This document shows, in pieces, positions 17,690 to 28,993 of a stretch of 64,000 nt of DNA. Numbering within the stretch: position 1 is the stretch's first letter; each line of letters opens with the position of its first letter. Both the position numbers and the translations under genes were made by a program. The stretch is from Synechococcus sp. WH 8109 (lineage in GTDB: Bacteria > Cyanobacteriota > Cyanobacteriia > PCC-6307 > Cyanobiaceae), in assembly GCF_000161795.2 (NCBI RefSeq), contig NZ_CP006882.1:1488001-1552000 (forward strand), in the 5' to 3' direction. The notes below the pieces were generated by a model. It saw nothing but the letters and a program-made list of their open reading frames with translations, was not told where the DNA came from and did no database searches.

Positions 17690-18928
17690 TCAAAACCGAG
17701 GAGCTTGATCTTGAGCCACCCCCAGCACCAATCCGCGCCGCAATTCCCAGGGGGATAGGGCGAACAAGCGCAGCATCACCCCCATCAAGCGCGGCAGCGG
17801 CAATGTGTTGGTGAGGAAGCCAAACCACTCCTCCCGCGGCAATGAGAAGAACGTGGCGAAGTGGGTGCGCAACAACGCTTCGTTGAAGCCCATCAAACGG
17901 CCCAAGCCGAATTCATAGAGCTGATGCCGCAGCACCAACTCAATCGGCCAGAGAGCTTGCCAACCCCGTTGCGCCAGGGCCGCTGAGCCAAGGCTTGGAT
18001 TGGCGAGAGCTACGGAAATGGCCTGGGCCAGATCAGGTCCCCTCCGCAACAGCGATCCCACCATGTAGCCCGAGGCCGGATGCACCATGCTCGCTGCACC
18101 CCCAAACGCCAGCACCGGTTGACTGCGATCCGGCAGCGGCAGGTTCATCGGGAAGAGGCAGAACTCTTCGTGGATCACCTCAATGATCTCCACGCCGCGC
18201 AGATCAAGGCGCTGCTGGAGCCGTCGCTTGAGCACGTCGTAGGGAACACCCGGTGCCAAGGCGAGTGAGGTTTCCTCCACGAAGAACACCCCATCGCCCA
18301 AATCCATCGCGTACAAAAACGTGGGCGGTTCGCTGCGCTGCTCCTCGCTGAGGTGATCGCAGCGGTAGTCCATCAACACAAACCGGCCTGGCTCAATCGG
18401 CGTTTTGGAGAAACGGCCCACCACGCCGTAGGCCGCCTGGCCCGCCACCGGCCCCTGATCTTGACGGCGAATGTGGGGCGTGCGCGAACCGGAGGCATCA
18501 ATCACCAAGCGCGCCTGCAACTTGATTCCCGATGCGGAGCACACATTGGTGGTTGAGCCATTCACATCCACCCTCTGAACCGTGTCTTGATGCCAGACCA
18601 CGCCCTCAGCCCGCTTCAGCCAATGGCGCTGCAGAGCAGCCCGATCGAACAGGCCGTAGTCGATCCCATGGGCATGGCTCTGATCCTGAGCCGTTGATCC
18701 ACCTTCACCGAAATAACTGACGGTGTCCCTCCAACGGTGCTCCAGCAGCTGCTCAAGCCCCACCGCTTTGAGTTCATCGGCCCAGATGCCGTAGGTGTTC
18801 GGCCAAGGATCGTCGACCTGATTCGGAGCGATGCCAGCAACCGCAACACCCCGTTGGTTCAGTTCCGAGGCGATGCAGAGGGCAGCAGGACCACCCCCTA
18901 GCACCAGCACATCCAACGGCTCAGCCAA
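17690..18928 (-). CDS. crtL: Lycopene cyclase (CrtL type)
   Basis: A 412-residue flavoprotein of the plant/cyanobacterial CrtL family, which closes lycopene ends to beta or epsilon rings. It has the N-terminal dinucleotide fold VLVLGGGPAALCIA (7-20), the PNTYGIWADEL segment, VIDASGSR, and FLYAMDLGDGVFFVEETSLA, a cyclase-family motif. Ring specificity (CrtL-b versus CrtL-e) is not decidable by eye. It starts at TTG only 2 bases after the gyrA stop on the same strand, so it is probably cotranscribed with gyrA. No signal peptide is seen, as expected for a membrane-associated cytosolic enzyme. Confidence 0.92.
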   Translation of the reverse strand: MAEPLDVLVLGGGPAALCIASELNQRGVAVAGIAPNQVDDPWPNTYGIWADELKAVGLEQLLEHRWRDTVSYFGEGGSTAQDQSHAHGIDYGLFDRAALQRHWLKRAEGVVWHQDTVQRVDVNGSTTNVCSASGIKLQARLVIDASGSRTPHIRRQDQGPVAGQAAYGVVGRFSKTPIEPGRFVLMDYRCDHLSEEQRSEPPTFLYAMDLGDGVFFVEETSLALAPGVPYDVLKRRLQQRLDLRGVEIIEVIHEEFCLFPMNLPLPDRSQPVLAFGGAASMVHPASGYMVGSLLRRGPDLAQAISVALANPSLGSAALAQRGWQALWPIELVLRHQLYEFGLGRLMGFNEALLRTHFATFFSLPREEWFGFLTNTLPLPRLMGVMLRLFALSPWELRRGLVLGVAQDQAPRF

Positions 18929-18930
18929 GG

Positions 18931-21555
<2,625 letters not shown>

Positions 21556-21645
21556 ACGTGCATCAGACGTCCTTTATCAGTCTATCTCGGACGATGGTGA
21601 GAGCAGAAAAGTCCGGATAAAATCCCGGAGCTTTCCACTGACGTG

Positions 21646-22176
21646 ATGGGTCCTGTCGACGAGCCGCGCCCTGAAGCCGAAACCCCAGGCAGCGACCCCA
21701 CGCCCGCTCCGGAGCCCTCGCCAGCTCCAACGCCGGAACCTGAGCCGACTCCGGCGCCCACTCCAGCCCCGACTCCGGCACCGACCCCCGCTCCAACACC
21801 AGCCCCGGTGATCGCCTCCACCGTGTCGATCCCTGCTCAGGAGAGCGCCGATGGAGAAGGCGGTGAATGGGAGCTGCTGGTGGGCAAGGTGAAGGACTGG
21901 CTCGAACAGAACGATCTGGCTGAGCTCTGGACAAAAGCCCAGCTGCCGCTGCGGGTGGTGGGCGGTTTGATCGTGTTCAGCCTGGTGTCGACGGTTTACT
22001 CCGGTGTGCTCAGCAGCATCAACAGCATCCCTCTGGTGCCAGGCCTATTGGAGCTGGCGGGCGTGATCTGGCTGGTGAACTTCGCCCTGCGCAACCTGAT
22101 CCGCAACAGCGATCGGGACAACTTCATCAAGGGTGCCCGCTCGACATGGACCCGCGTGACAGGCCGATCAAGCTGA
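21646..22176 (+). CDS. CAAD-domain (CURT1-like) thylakoid membrane protein
   Basis: About 176 residues. The N-terminal quarter is a low-complexity Pro-Thr-Ala-Glu arm, residues 18-55, followed by a linker and an amphipathic helix (WELLVGKVKDWLEQNDL). Two hydrophobic helices (about 103-123 and 131-149) end in GVIWLVNFALRNLI, the CAAD signature. CAAD proteins include the cyanobacterial homologue of plant CURT1, which bends thylakoid membranes; the domain is also found fused to some aminoacyl-tRNA synthetases. A GTG one codon earlier (21643) is an alternative start. It diverges from gyrA. Confidence 0.87.
   Translation: MGPVDEPRPEAETPGSDPTPAPEPSPAPTPEPEPTPAPTPAPTPAPTPAPTPAPVIASTVSIPAQESADGEGGEWELLVGKVKDWLEQNDLAELWTKAQLPLRVVGGLIVFSLVSTVYSGVLSSINSIPLVPGLLELAGVIWLVNFALRNLIRNSDRDNFIKGARSTWTRVTGRSS
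21748..21810 (+). repeat. Pro-Thr-Pro-Ala coding tandem repeat
   Basis: A 12-base unit encoding P-T-P-A repeats about five times in the CAAD gene, with silent changes between copies (CCN ACN CCN GCN). It probably forms an extended flexible arm and is a likely site of length change between strains. Confidence 0.85.
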
Positions 22177-22225
22177 GCCGATCATCCCGATTGGTAGCTT
22201 GATCTGACTTTATTGAAGTCGCGCG

Positions 22226-23389
22226 GTGGACATTCAGCTCGGACGCTCCAAGACCGTTCGCCGGGCCTACGGAATCGATGAAATCGCTCTGGTGCCTGGG
22301 GGTCGCACGGTGGACCCCGAGGTCACCGATACCCGTTGGTCCCTTGGGGGAATCGAGCGCGAGATCCCGATCATCGCCAGCGCCATGGATGGTGTGGTGG
22401 ACGTGGGCATGGCCGTTCGCCTGTCCCAACTGGGCGCCATCGGCGTTTTGAACCTTGAAGGTGTTCAGACCCGCTACGAAGACCCTAATCAGGTGCTGGA
22501 TCGCATCGCCGCCGTCGGTAAGGACGAATTCGTCCCGCTGATGCAGGAGATCTACAGCCAGCCCGTACAAGAGGCGCTGATCCGTAAACGCATCCAGGAC
22601 ATCAAGGACCAAGGCGGCATTGCCGCCGTCAGCGGCACTCCGGTGGCCGCCATGCGTTTCGGCAAGGCCATCGCCGAAGCCGGAGCCGATCTGTTCTTCG
22701 TGCAGGCCACCGTGGTCTCGACGGATCACACCGGTCCTGCAGGCCAGGAGACCCTCGATCTGGAAGCCCTGTGCCGCGACATGGGCGTTCCCGTGGTGAT
22801 CGGCAACTGCGTCACCTACGACGTGGCCCTGCAGCTGATGCGGGCTGGCGCCGCCGGCGTGATGGTCGGCATCGGCCCCGGTGCCGCCTGCACCTCCCGC
22901 GGCGTTCTCGGCGTGGGCATTCCCCAGGCCACCGCAGTGGCCGACTGCGCTGCCGCCCGGGCCGACTACGAACAGGAAAGCGGTCGCTACGTGCCGATCG
23001 TTGCCGACGGTGGCATCGTCACCGGCGGTGACATCTGCAAGTGCATCGCCTGTGGCGCCGACGCCGTGATGATCGGCTCCCCCATTGCCCGTGCCGAGGA
23101 AGCTCCCGGTCGGGGCTTCCATTGGGGCATGGCCACCCCAAGCCCGGTGCTGCCCCGCGGCACCCGCATCAATGTGGGCAACACCGGCAGCATCGAACGC
23201 ATCCTGCGCGGCCCGGCCAAGTTGGACGACGGCACCCACAACCTGCTGGGCTGCCTGAAGACATCGATGGGCACCCTGGGCGCCCAAACCATCAAGGAGA
23301 TGCAGCAGGTGGAAGTGGTCGTGGCACCCTCCCTGCTGACGGAAGGCAAGGTCTACCAAAAGGCCCAGCACCTCGGAATGGGCAAGTAA
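22226..23389 (+). CDS. guaB: GuaB3-type IMP dehydrogenase family protein
   Basis: A 387-residue TIM-barrel protein of the IMPDH/GMPR superfamily. It has the Cys loop [20 protein letters not shown] (Cys about 222) and [21 protein letters not shown] for phosphate binding, but no CBS (Bateman) insertion, and is shorter than classic GuaB. This is the cyanobacterial and actinobacterial GuaB3 form, expected to act on IMP or XMP in guanine nucleotide synthesis. The GTG start at 22226 opens [20 protein letters not shown], the family's N-terminus. The Yfr1 sRNA and trxA follow in the order known from picocyanobacteria. Confidence 0.9.
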   Translation: MDIQLGRSKTVRRAYGIDEIALVPGGRTVDPEVTDTRWSLGGIEREIPIIASAMDGVVDVGMAVRLSQLGAIGVLNLEGVQTRYEDPNQVLDRIAAVGKDEFVPLMQEIYSQPVQEALIRKRIQDIKDQGGIAAVSGTPVAAMRFGKAIAEAGADLFFVQATVVSTDHTGPAGQETLDLEALCRDMGVPVVIGNCVTYDVALQLMRAGAAGVMVGIGPGAACTSRGVLGVGIPQATAVADCAAARADYEQESGRYVPIVADGGIVTGGDICKCIACGADAVMIGSPIARAEEAPGRGFHWGMATPSPVLPRGTRINVGNTGSIERILRGPAKLDDGTHNLLGCLKTSMGTLGAQTIKEMQQVEVVVAPSLLTEGKVYQKAQHLGMGK

Positions 23390-23399
23390 GGCAGGGCTA

Positions 23400-23466
23400 A
23401 GTTGGAGGTGTGCGGGCTTCGGCCCACACACTCCTCACACCCCCCGGCCCGGCGCGATCGGGCTTT
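23400..23466 (+). ncRNA. yfr1: Yfr1 small regulatory RNA
   Basis: The segment has the Yfr1 layout. A 5' hairpin (GGGC-TTCG-GCCC, extended by GTGTG/CACAC) is followed by the unpaired core ACTCCTCACAC at 23430-23440, the ultraconserved Yfr1 motif. Then comes a 3' hairpin (GCCCGG, 5-base loop, TCGGGC) followed by TTT at 23464-23466. Its place between guaB and trxA is the known Yfr1 locus in marine cyanobacteria. Yfr1 pairs through the C/A-rich core with mRNAs for outer-membrane porins. The 5' end is estimated from the stem base. Confidence 0.9.
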
Positions 23467-23569
23467 CACTCTTTGTGGAGAGCGACTGTCACAGTTCCCT
23501 TCTCAGCAGGGAAGAGCTGTGTTTTCGCTCGGAACCGTTGCTAAATTCTCTCTAAATTCTCCTGCTCAT

Positions 23570-23893
23570 ATGTCCAGCGCTGCTGCTGTCACCGATGCAT
23601 CCTTCGAGCAGGACGTGCTCCAGAGCGACGTGCCGGTCCTCGTGGACTTCTGGGCACCCTGGTGTGGACCCTGTCGGATGGTGGCTCCTATCGTGGAAGA
23701 GATCGCCAAGGAATTTGACGGCCAGATCAAGGTGTTCAAGCTCAACACCGACGAGAACCCCAACGTGGCCAGCCAGTACGGCATCCGTAGCATCCCGACA
23801 CTGATGGTGTTCAAGGGTGGTCAGAAGGTGGACACCGTGGTGGGCGCTGTTCCAAAGGCAACCCTGTCAGGCACCATTTCCAAGTACCTCTGA
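23570..23893 (+). CDS. trxA: Thioredoxin (m-type)
   Basis: A 107-residue thioredoxin with [11 protein letters not shown] (active-site Cys32 and Cys35), the cis-Pro segment [11 protein letters not shown] and the usual C-terminal helix. It reduces target disulphides in the cytosol, including Calvin cycle and OpcA/G6PDH regulation. The frame is open from 23402, but that upstream part coincides with the Yfr1 gene and a leader; the ATG at 23570 gives canonical length. The roughly 100 bases after Yfr1 are likely its promoter and 5' untranslated region. hisH follows after 26 bases. Confidence 0.97.
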   Translation: MSSAAAVTDASFEQDVLQSDVPVLVDFWAPWCGPCRMVAPIVEEIAKEFDGQIKVFKLNTDENPNVASQYGIRSIPTLMVFKGGQKVDTVVGAVPKATLSGTISKYL

Positions 23894-23919
23894 ATCCGTC
23901 TCCAGAACGGATCGACCGG

Positions 23920-24561
23920 TTGAGTCTGAACCTCGGGTTAATCGATTACGGCATGGGCAATCTCCACTCCGTGGAGAAATGCCTCGAGCGGCTTGACCAA
24001 GGCTGTTCGTTAATCCATAACGCCGGTCATCTGGACGGTGTTGATGCACTGATCCTGCCCGGGGTCGGCGCCTTCGACCCGGCTATGGCCAACCTCAGGG
24101 CCACCGGGCTGGTGCCCCACCTGCTCCGTTGGGGCCAAGAGGATCGTCCCTTGCTCGGCATCTGCCTGGGCCTGCAACTGCTGTTCGAGCAGAGCGATGA
24201 AGGGAGCGATCCAGGCCTCGGGCTCTTAGGCGGACGGGTGACACGCCTTCCCAGCAACAGCGGCGAACGCATCCCCCACATGGGCTGGGCTCCGTTGAAG
24301 CATCACAGCACCTGCCCGCTGCTCAGCAGCAATGCCCCCTCGGAGTGGGTGTATTTCGTGCACAGCTACGCAGCTGTCCCCACCGATCGGAATGACCTCA
24401 AGGCCTCGGCCCCCTTCGGCGATCAGGAGGTAACCGCTGTGGTCTGGCGGGGCCGAGTCGGCGCCTGCCAGTTCCATCCGGAGAAGTCGTCCGATGCCGG
24501 AGAACAGATGCTCAAGCGTTGGTTGACCTGGCTGCGCAACGGGGCTGAACCCTGCCCATGA
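23920..24561 (+). CDS. hisH: Imidazole glycerol phosphate synthase, glutaminase subunit
   Basis: A 213-residue class I glutamine amidotransferase. It has GVGAFDPAM (oxyanion strand region), the nucleophile elbow GICLGLQLLFEQS (Cys82) and the His-Glu pair in CQFHPEKS (His186, Glu188). With HisF it converts PRFAR to imidazole glycerol phosphate and AICAR, linking histidine and purine synthesis. Translation appears to start at TTG 23920 (MSLNLGLIDYGMGN). Its stop overlaps the rsmD start by 4 bases (ATGA), indicating coupled translation. Confidence 0.95.
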   Translation: MSLNLGLIDYGMGNLHSVEKCLERLDQGCSLIHNAGHLDGVDALILPGVGAFDPAMANLRATGLVPHLLRWGQEDRPLLGICLGLQLLFEQSDEGSDPGLGLLGGRVTRLPSNSGERIPHMGWAPLKHHSTCPLLSSNAPSEWVYFVHSYAAVPTDRNDLKASAPFGDQEVTAVVWRGRVGACQFHPEKSSDAGEQMLKRWLTWLRNGAEPCP

Positions 24562-25178
24562 GCGGTGGCGGGCAACTGCGACTCAGTGGGGGGCGACGGC
24601 TGCTGAGCCCCGGGGGTCGCACGGCTCGGCCCACCACCTCCAGGGTGCGCGAAGCGGTGATGAACATCCTTGCCCCGCACCTGCATGACTGCCGCTGGCT
24701 CGACCTCTGCAGCGGCAGCGGCGTGATGGGCTGTGAGGCCCTGCAGCGGGGTGCGCGCTGTGTGATAGCCGTTGATCAAGACCCGCAATGCATCCGGGTC
24801 AGCCGCAACAACCTCAGTGCAGTGGCGGCAAGCCGTTCACCGGCTCCGGAGATCCGCACCGAACGGCGGGAACTGATCGCTTGGCTGCGCAAGGGCTGGA
24901 GCCAGGAGCCCTTCGACATCGTCTATTTCGACCCTCCCTACGACCAGGGCCTCTACGAACCCTGCCTGATCGCCCTCGCCGAGGGGAGTTGGCTTCACCA
25001 GGATTCTCTGGTGGTATGTGAACACCGGTCCAACCTGAACCCAGAACCGGGCTCAGATTGGAGGGTTGTGGATCAACGCCGCTACGGCGTCAGCAGCGTG
25101 ATGCTGCTCAGCCCCCCAGAGCGCTGCCACCACGGCGGTACTGATTCCATGCCGCCACGAACAGACCCATCAGCGTGA
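24558..25178 (+). CDS. rsmD: 16S rRNA (guanine(966)-N(2))-methyltransferase
   Basis: A 206-residue SAM-dependent methyltransferase: [15 protein letters not shown] near the start, the SAM loop [14 protein letters not shown], and the catalytic [10 protein letters not shown] (DPPY motif of N2-guanine/N6-adenine methylases). It modifies G966 of 16S rRNA during 30S assembly. It overlaps hisH by 4 bases. Its last 71 bases are antisense to petG, and the C-terminal tail after the core ([14 protein letters not shown]) is a by-product of that overlap rather than conserved fold. Confidence 0.93.
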   Translation: MSGGGQLRLSGGRRLLSPGGRTARPTTSRVREAVMNILAPHLHDCRWLDLCSGSGVMGCEALQRGARCVIAVDQDPQCIRVSRNNLSAVAASRSPAPEIRTERRELIAWLRKGWSQEPFDIVYFDPPYDQGLYEPCLIALAEGSWLHQDSLVVCEHRSNLNPEPGSDWRVVDQRRYGVSSVMLLSPPERCHHGGTDSMPPRTDPSA

Positions 25179-25224
25179 CGGGGATCAGACCCAGAACGAT
25201 GCCGCAGAGCAGAGGTTCGATCAT
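25108..25224 (-). CDS. petG: Cytochrome b6f complex subunit PetG
   Basis: A 38-residue single-span membrane peptide, [20 protein letters not shown] at its start and [13 protein letters not shown] after the helix, which is the PetG sequence of cyanobacteria and chloroplasts. PetG is a small subunit needed for assembly and stability of the b6f complex in thylakoids. The gene is too short for ordinary ORF listing and runs antisense to the 3' end of rsmD, sharing 71 bases with it. It is divergent from the cytochrome cM gene, with the shared upstream region at 25225-25280. Confidence 0.96.
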   Translation of the reverse strand: MIEPLLCGIVLGLIPVTLMGLFVAAWNQYRRGGSALGG

Positions 25225-25251
25225 CGCGTCGCGTCAACTATCAGAATTAGC

Positions 25252-25261
25252 GAGAATTCTC
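25252..25261. promoter_or_regulatory. Palindrome GAGAATTCTC between petG and cytochrome cM gene
   Basis: A perfect 10-base palindrome in the 56-base gap between two divergent electron-transport genes. It could be an operator for both, but a palindrome this short can arise by chance. Confidence 0.25.
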
Positions 25262-25280
25262 TCATTGGAACTCCAGGTCT

Positions 25281-25694
25281 GTGGTCCAGCCGTCACGAAT
25301 TGCGGCCGAATCGGCATCAGCTGATGCAAATGATTCGAGCGATCGGGGTCGCGGCCTGATCGCCGCGCTCGTGGTGTCGGCTGCCACGGCTTGCGTTGTG
25401 CTTGTGCTCTGGGTGCTGGGCAGTGCCCAGCAGGACCCCTACATCAAGGCCAGCCTTGAGCTGCAGGGGGCCGTTGACCACGGCGGCCAGCTGTTCCGGA
25501 TCAATTGCGCCGGATGCCACGGCCTTGCCGGCCAGGGGTTGGTGGGCCCTCAACTTCAGGGCGTCAGCAACCAGCTCAAAGACCCCGTTCTGGTGCACCA
25601 GATCATCAGTGGCGAAACTCCCCCCATGCCGAGCTTTGAGATGGAACCGCAATCGATGGCCGATCTGCTTGCCTACCTGCACACCCTCAGCTGA
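25281..25694 (+). CDS. cytM: Membrane-anchored cytochrome c (cytochrome cM type)
   Basis: A 137-residue monohaem cytochrome. Residues 27-47 form one uncleaved-looking transmembrane anchor (LIAALVVSAATACVVLVLWV), and the soluble part has the haem motif CAGCH at 76-80 and a likely Met ligand in PPMPSF. This layout fits cyanobacterial cytochrome cM, a low-abundance cytochrome proposed to modulate respiratory or photosynthetic electron flow. Petj-type soluble cytochrome c6 would have a cleaved signal and the C-terminal W motif, neither seen. It is divergent from petG and 9 bases before the TrmJ-like gene. Confidence 0.85.
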   Translation: MVQPSRIAAESASADANDSSDRGRGLIAALVVSAATACVVLVLWVLGSAQQDPYIKASLELQGAVDHGGQLFRINCAGCHGLAGQGLVGPQLQGVSNQLKDPVLVHQIISGETPPMPSFEMEPQSMADLLAYLHTLS

Positions 25695-25703
25695 GCCGCT
25701 GCC

Positions 25704-26450
25704 TTGAATGCCGTTGTCGTGCTGGTGGAGCCGGCCGGCCCCCTGAACATCGGGAGCGTGGCCAGGCTCTGCGCCAATTTCGGGGTGAGCGAACTGCGGC
25801 TGGTGGTCCCCCGCTGTGACCACCTCAGCGATGAGGCCATGCTGATGGCCGTGCACGGCCAAGCGCTGCTTCAGGCCGCCGTGGTGGTTCCCGACCTGCT
25901 GACGGCCATCAATGACTGCCGCCGCATTGTGGGCAGCTGCGGACGCCTGGACCATGGCGAGATCCCCCTGCAAACACCCGAGCAGGCCCTGGGTTGGTTG
26001 CTGGCCAGCGATGGCAGCAGCTCCAGCTCAGGCGCCCCCGTGGCATTGGTGTTTGGACGGGAAGACCGCGGCCTCAGCAACAGTGAGCTGCGGCTCTGCC
26101 AGAGGGTTCTCTGCCTGCAGAGCGGGGAGGCCTATCCCTCGCTGAATCTCTCCCACGCCGTGGCGGTGGTGCTGCATGAGTTGGCCCGCCTCAACAGCGT
26201 GACCACTGAAACCCGCTGCATCGAGCCCCCATCGCCGGACCCTGCAGCCGCCAAGGCTCTTTCAGCATGTCTTGACGACGCCACCGACCTGCTGCTGGAG
26301 GCCGGTTTCCTGCTGGACCACACCGCCTCCGCCCGCATGGCCAAGGTGCGGGATCTGCTGCAACGCGCCACGGTGCGCACCGAAGAGGTGGCTTTGCTGC
26401 GGGGAATGGTGCGCCAACTGCGCTGGGCCATCCGCGCCAAGCGCCCCTAA
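25704..26450 (+). CDS. TrmJ/TrmH-family tRNA or rRNA 2'-O-methyltransferase
   Basis: A 248-residue SPOUT methyltransferase. The three family motifs are present: VLVEPAGPLNIGSVARLCAN (motif 1, N and R), ALVFGREDRGLSNSEL (motif 2) and PSLNLSHAVAVVLHEL (motif 3), forming the trefoil knot SAM site. The 90-residue C-terminal helical extension resembles TrmJ, which methylates tRNA position 32. The exact substrate is not shown. It starts 9 bases after the cytochrome gene, in a long plus-strand run. Confidence 0.88.
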   Translation: MNAVVVLVEPAGPLNIGSVARLCANFGVSELRLVVPRCDHLSDEAMLMAVHGQALLQAAVVVPDLLTAINDCRRIVGSCGRLDHGEIPLQTPEQALGWLLASDGSSSSSGAPVALVFGREDRGLSNSELRLCQRVLCLQSGEAYPSLNLSHAVAVVLHELARLNSVTTETRCIEPPSPDPAAAKALSACLDDATDLLLEAGFLLDHTASARMAKVRDLLQRATVRTEEVALLRGMVRQLRWAIRAKRP

Positions 26451-26478
26451 TCTCTGCCGAACAGTTACGGCTGAAAGG

Positions 26479-27624
26479 TTGAGCAGCAGTCGTTCGTCAC
26501 GTCGCTCCGCCGGCTGGAAAGGTCCGGCCCAGCTCATCCTGCGGCTGGTGTTGATGGGGGTGGGTCTTGGACTGCTCACCGGCAGCGGCCTGCGGCTGCT
26601 GGCGCCGCGCGTTCAGCAACAGGAGATCACACTTCCCAGCTGGCTGGCCGATCAAGCGCTGATCACCACCCTGCTCGGTAACGCCGTGGAGCCGCCCAGC
26701 ACTGAAAACGCCGCAGGGAAGCAAAATGCTCCTGTCGTGGCGAAGGGCCTGAAGCAGGCACGCTTCGCCCCCAGACAGGAAATCAGGGCGCTGTCGGAGC
26801 GCTGGCTGGAGCTGGCCGCGCAACAGAGCGATCTGCAGGCCAGCGCTTACATGCTGATCCTCGACGACGGGCGCTTTGCGGCCATGCAGGCCGAACGGCC
26901 GATGGCTGCCGCCAGCTCGATCAAGACGCCGATCCTGCTCGCAGTGTTGGAACTGCTGGATCAGGGAACACTGCAGTGGAACGAACCGCTCACACTCACC
27001 GAGGAGCTGGTGGGGGGAGGCGCCGGTTGGATGGCCTCCCGGCCCCTGGGCAGTCGCTTCCCCACCCATGAGGTGGCCACGGAAATGATCCGGGTGAGCG
27101 ACAACTCCGCCACCAACCTGATGATTGCCCGGGCGGGGGGAATGGATGCGATCAACGCCCGCTTTCAGGAGCTGGATCTGCCCTCAACCGTGGTGAACAA
27201 CTGGCTGCCGGATCTCGACGGAACCAACACCACCAGTGCCAGAGATCTCAGCCGGGCCATCGCCTTGGTAGATAGCGGTGAGCTGCTGGCTCCCCGCAGC
27301 CGGGATCTGTTTCGCGAGGTGATGGGCACGTCGATCACAAACACGCTGCTGCCCAGGGGCTTGATGCGCGGCCTCGGTGGCGCTCAGGGCGAACCGGACG
27401 CAAGCCTGGCCCGCAAGGGGTACCGCGTTTACAACAAAACAGGTGACATTGGCATCGCCTACGCCGATGCCGGGCTGATCGAACTCCCCGACGGACGACG
27501 CGCTGTGGCGGGATTTCTGGTGGAGGGCCCCTTCAATGATCCCCGATCCACCGAACTAATCCGTCGGCTCGCTGCTGCCATGGCACCGCACCTCAAACCC
27601 ATCCTTGTTCCGGCCAAGCCATGA
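26479..27624 (+). CDS. Serine beta-lactamase / penicillin-binding fold protein, membrane-anchored
   Basis: About 381 residues from TTG 26479 (MSSSRSSRRSAGW); the longer frame to 26272 is antisense-like noise inside the TrmJ gene. A basic N-terminus precedes one hydrophobic anchor (LILRLVLMGVGLGLL). The catalytic domain has the class A motifs: SSIK (Ser146, Lys149), SDN (207-209) and KTG (320-322). It could be a true beta-lactamase or, more likely in this setting, a periplasmic serine hydrolase acting on peptidoglycan-type substrates. The stop overlaps the DUF3370 start by 4 bases. Confidence 0.85.
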   Translation: MSSSRSSRRSAGWKGPAQLILRLVLMGVGLGLLTGSGLRLLAPRVQQQEITLPSWLADQALITTLLGNAVEPPSTENAAGKQNAPVVAKGLKQARFAPRQEIRALSERWLELAAQQSDLQASAYMLILDDGRFAAMQAERPMAAASSIKTPILLAVLELLDQGTLQWNEPLTLTEELVGGGAGWMASRPLGSRFPTHEVATEMIRVSDNSATNLMIARAGGMDAINARFQELDLPSTVVNNWLPDLDGTNTTSARDLSRAIALVDSGELLAPRSRDLFREVMGTSITNTLLPRGLMRGLGGAQGEPDASLARKGYRVYNKTGDIGIAYADAGLIELPDGRRAVAGFLVEGPFNDPRSTELIRRLAAAMAPHLKPILVPAKP

Positions 27625-28973
27625 AGCTCGCTCCGCTGTTGTCTGCTGCCTGGCTGGCTGTTGCAACCATGCCCGGCGGTGCGGAGGTGATTGAGCGTAA
27701 GCAGAGCGTTCGCCCCCTGCCGGGAGGCCTTGATCGCGTGTTGATGGTGAACGACAACAACCCCGAACTGATCGAGGACGACGGCATCCTGATCTCGACC
27801 TTCCCCGATGGAAAGGCGGGGTCGGTTCCGGTGGTGCTCATCGGTCGCTTCGACCTGTTCAGCCACCACGTGTATGCCGGTGATGCGGAGGGCAGCCCCA
27901 GCTCAACCCTGTGGCTGGCGGTGCTGGCGGCTCCGCTGGGGAATGCTCCTGTGACCCTGCAGCTGCTCTCAGGCAGCACCTCGCTTTCGCAGGCCACAGG
28001 GCCCGGCCAGACCCAGGCCCCCTTCCTGCCCTTGCCGAGCCTGATGCCGGAAACCACCGACGTGGTGGCGTCAGGACCCGGCAGCCGTGTGGCCGGAGAT
28101 CTGTTGGCCGGCCGTAGCGCAGCGGAACTCACCAACCGCCGCTGGAGCCTGACTCCGGGCGCACCCACACAGCTGCTGCTTTTACCGATTCCCGTGGCCG
28201 GTCTCGATCCCCCGCTCAACGGTCGCAACCTGCAACTGCGCTTCCACAGCACCGGGCCGGTGGCGATGGCCACCCTGGCCGCCCATCGCAAGGACGGGAA
28301 GGCTCCAAAGGAACAGCACTGGCTACAGCTGCTCAAGCACCAGCGCATGAGCAGCAAGGAGCACCAACCCACCCCACGGGGCAGCAAGGGCAAGATCATC
28401 TATTCAAGGGTGAGCGGTGTTCAGATCGGCAGCAGCTGGCGGGCCCGCATCACCGACCCGGGCAGCCCAGTGCTGGCCGCACCCACGGCCCCCATCTCCT
28501 GGCCGATCAGCAGCCTGGAGCGCGGCACCCTCGCCACCAACCAGGTGCAAACCGCAGAACTCAAAAGCTTTTATCCCGGCACTGCCTGGGCGGCCCATGG
28601 CAACTACGGGGTGGAGTACGACCTCACACTGCCGCTGCAAAACACTGGCTCAGCCGCGGTGACGCTGCAGCTGTCGCTGGATTCGCCCCTCAAAGGCAAC
28701 AGCACCACCTCCCTGCTGCGCTTCCGCGATGACCTCAACGGTCCGGTGATGTTCCGCGGGCCTGTGCAGACCACGGGTCTGGAGGATCCAGAGGGTGTTT
28801 CCAAGGGACGCCAGACCCAGCACCTGGTGCTGCGCCAGGGGCAACAGGGGCCGTCCTTGGGACAGCTGATGCTCAAGCCAGGGGAGGCCAAGCAGGTGCG
28901 CGTTCGCCTGATCTATCCCGCTGATGCCACGCCACCGCAGGTCATCACCGTGCAGCCTGTGAAACAATCCTGA
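27621..28973 (+). CDS. DUF3370 exported protein
   Basis: A 450-residue protein with a short signal peptide (MKLAPLLSAAWLAVATMPGG, cleavage near GGAEV). The mature start VIERKQSVRPLPGGLDRVLM and GILISTFPDGKAG resemble the cyanobacterial DUF3370 family, a secreted beta-rich group of unknown function. Other visible segments are WAAHGNYGVEYDLTLPL and an R-V-R-L-I-Y-P-A-D-A-T-P-P tail. It overlaps the beta-lactamase-like gene by 4 bases, and a cell-envelope role for both is a reasonable guess. chlI begins 20 bases downstream. Confidence 0.8.
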   Translation: MKLAPLLSAAWLAVATMPGGAEVIERKQSVRPLPGGLDRVLMVNDNNPELIEDDGILISTFPDGKAGSVPVVLIGRFDLFSHHVYAGDAEGSPSSTLWLAVLAAPLGNAPVTLQLLSGSTSLSQATGPGQTQAPFLPLPSLMPETTDVVASGPGSRVAGDLLAGRSAAELTNRRWSLTPGAPTQLLLLPIPVAGLDPPLNGRNLQLRFHSTGPVAMATLAAHRKDGKAPKEQHWLQLLKHQRMSSKEHQPTPRGSKGKIIYSRVSGVQIGSSWRARITDPGSPVLAAPTAPISWPISSLERGTLATNQVQTAELKSFYPGTAWAAHGNYGVEYDLTLPLQNTGSAAVTLQLSLDSPLKGNSTTSLLRFRDDLNGPVMFRGPVQTTGLEDPEGVSKGRQTQHLVLRQGQQGPSLGQLMLKPGEAKQVRVRLIYPADATPPQVITVQPVKQS

Positions 28974-28993
28974 GCACGCCTGGAGAATTGCTC

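Noticed and set aside
21748-21810. Repeat in the CAAD gene considered as a CRISPR-like or mobile array
   Set aside because: The 12-base units lie in frame, code for P-T-P-A and have no spacers.
23402-23569. Upstream extension of the trxA frame
   Set aside because: It coincides with the Yfr1 RNA and the leader; the canonical thioredoxin N-terminus is at 23570.
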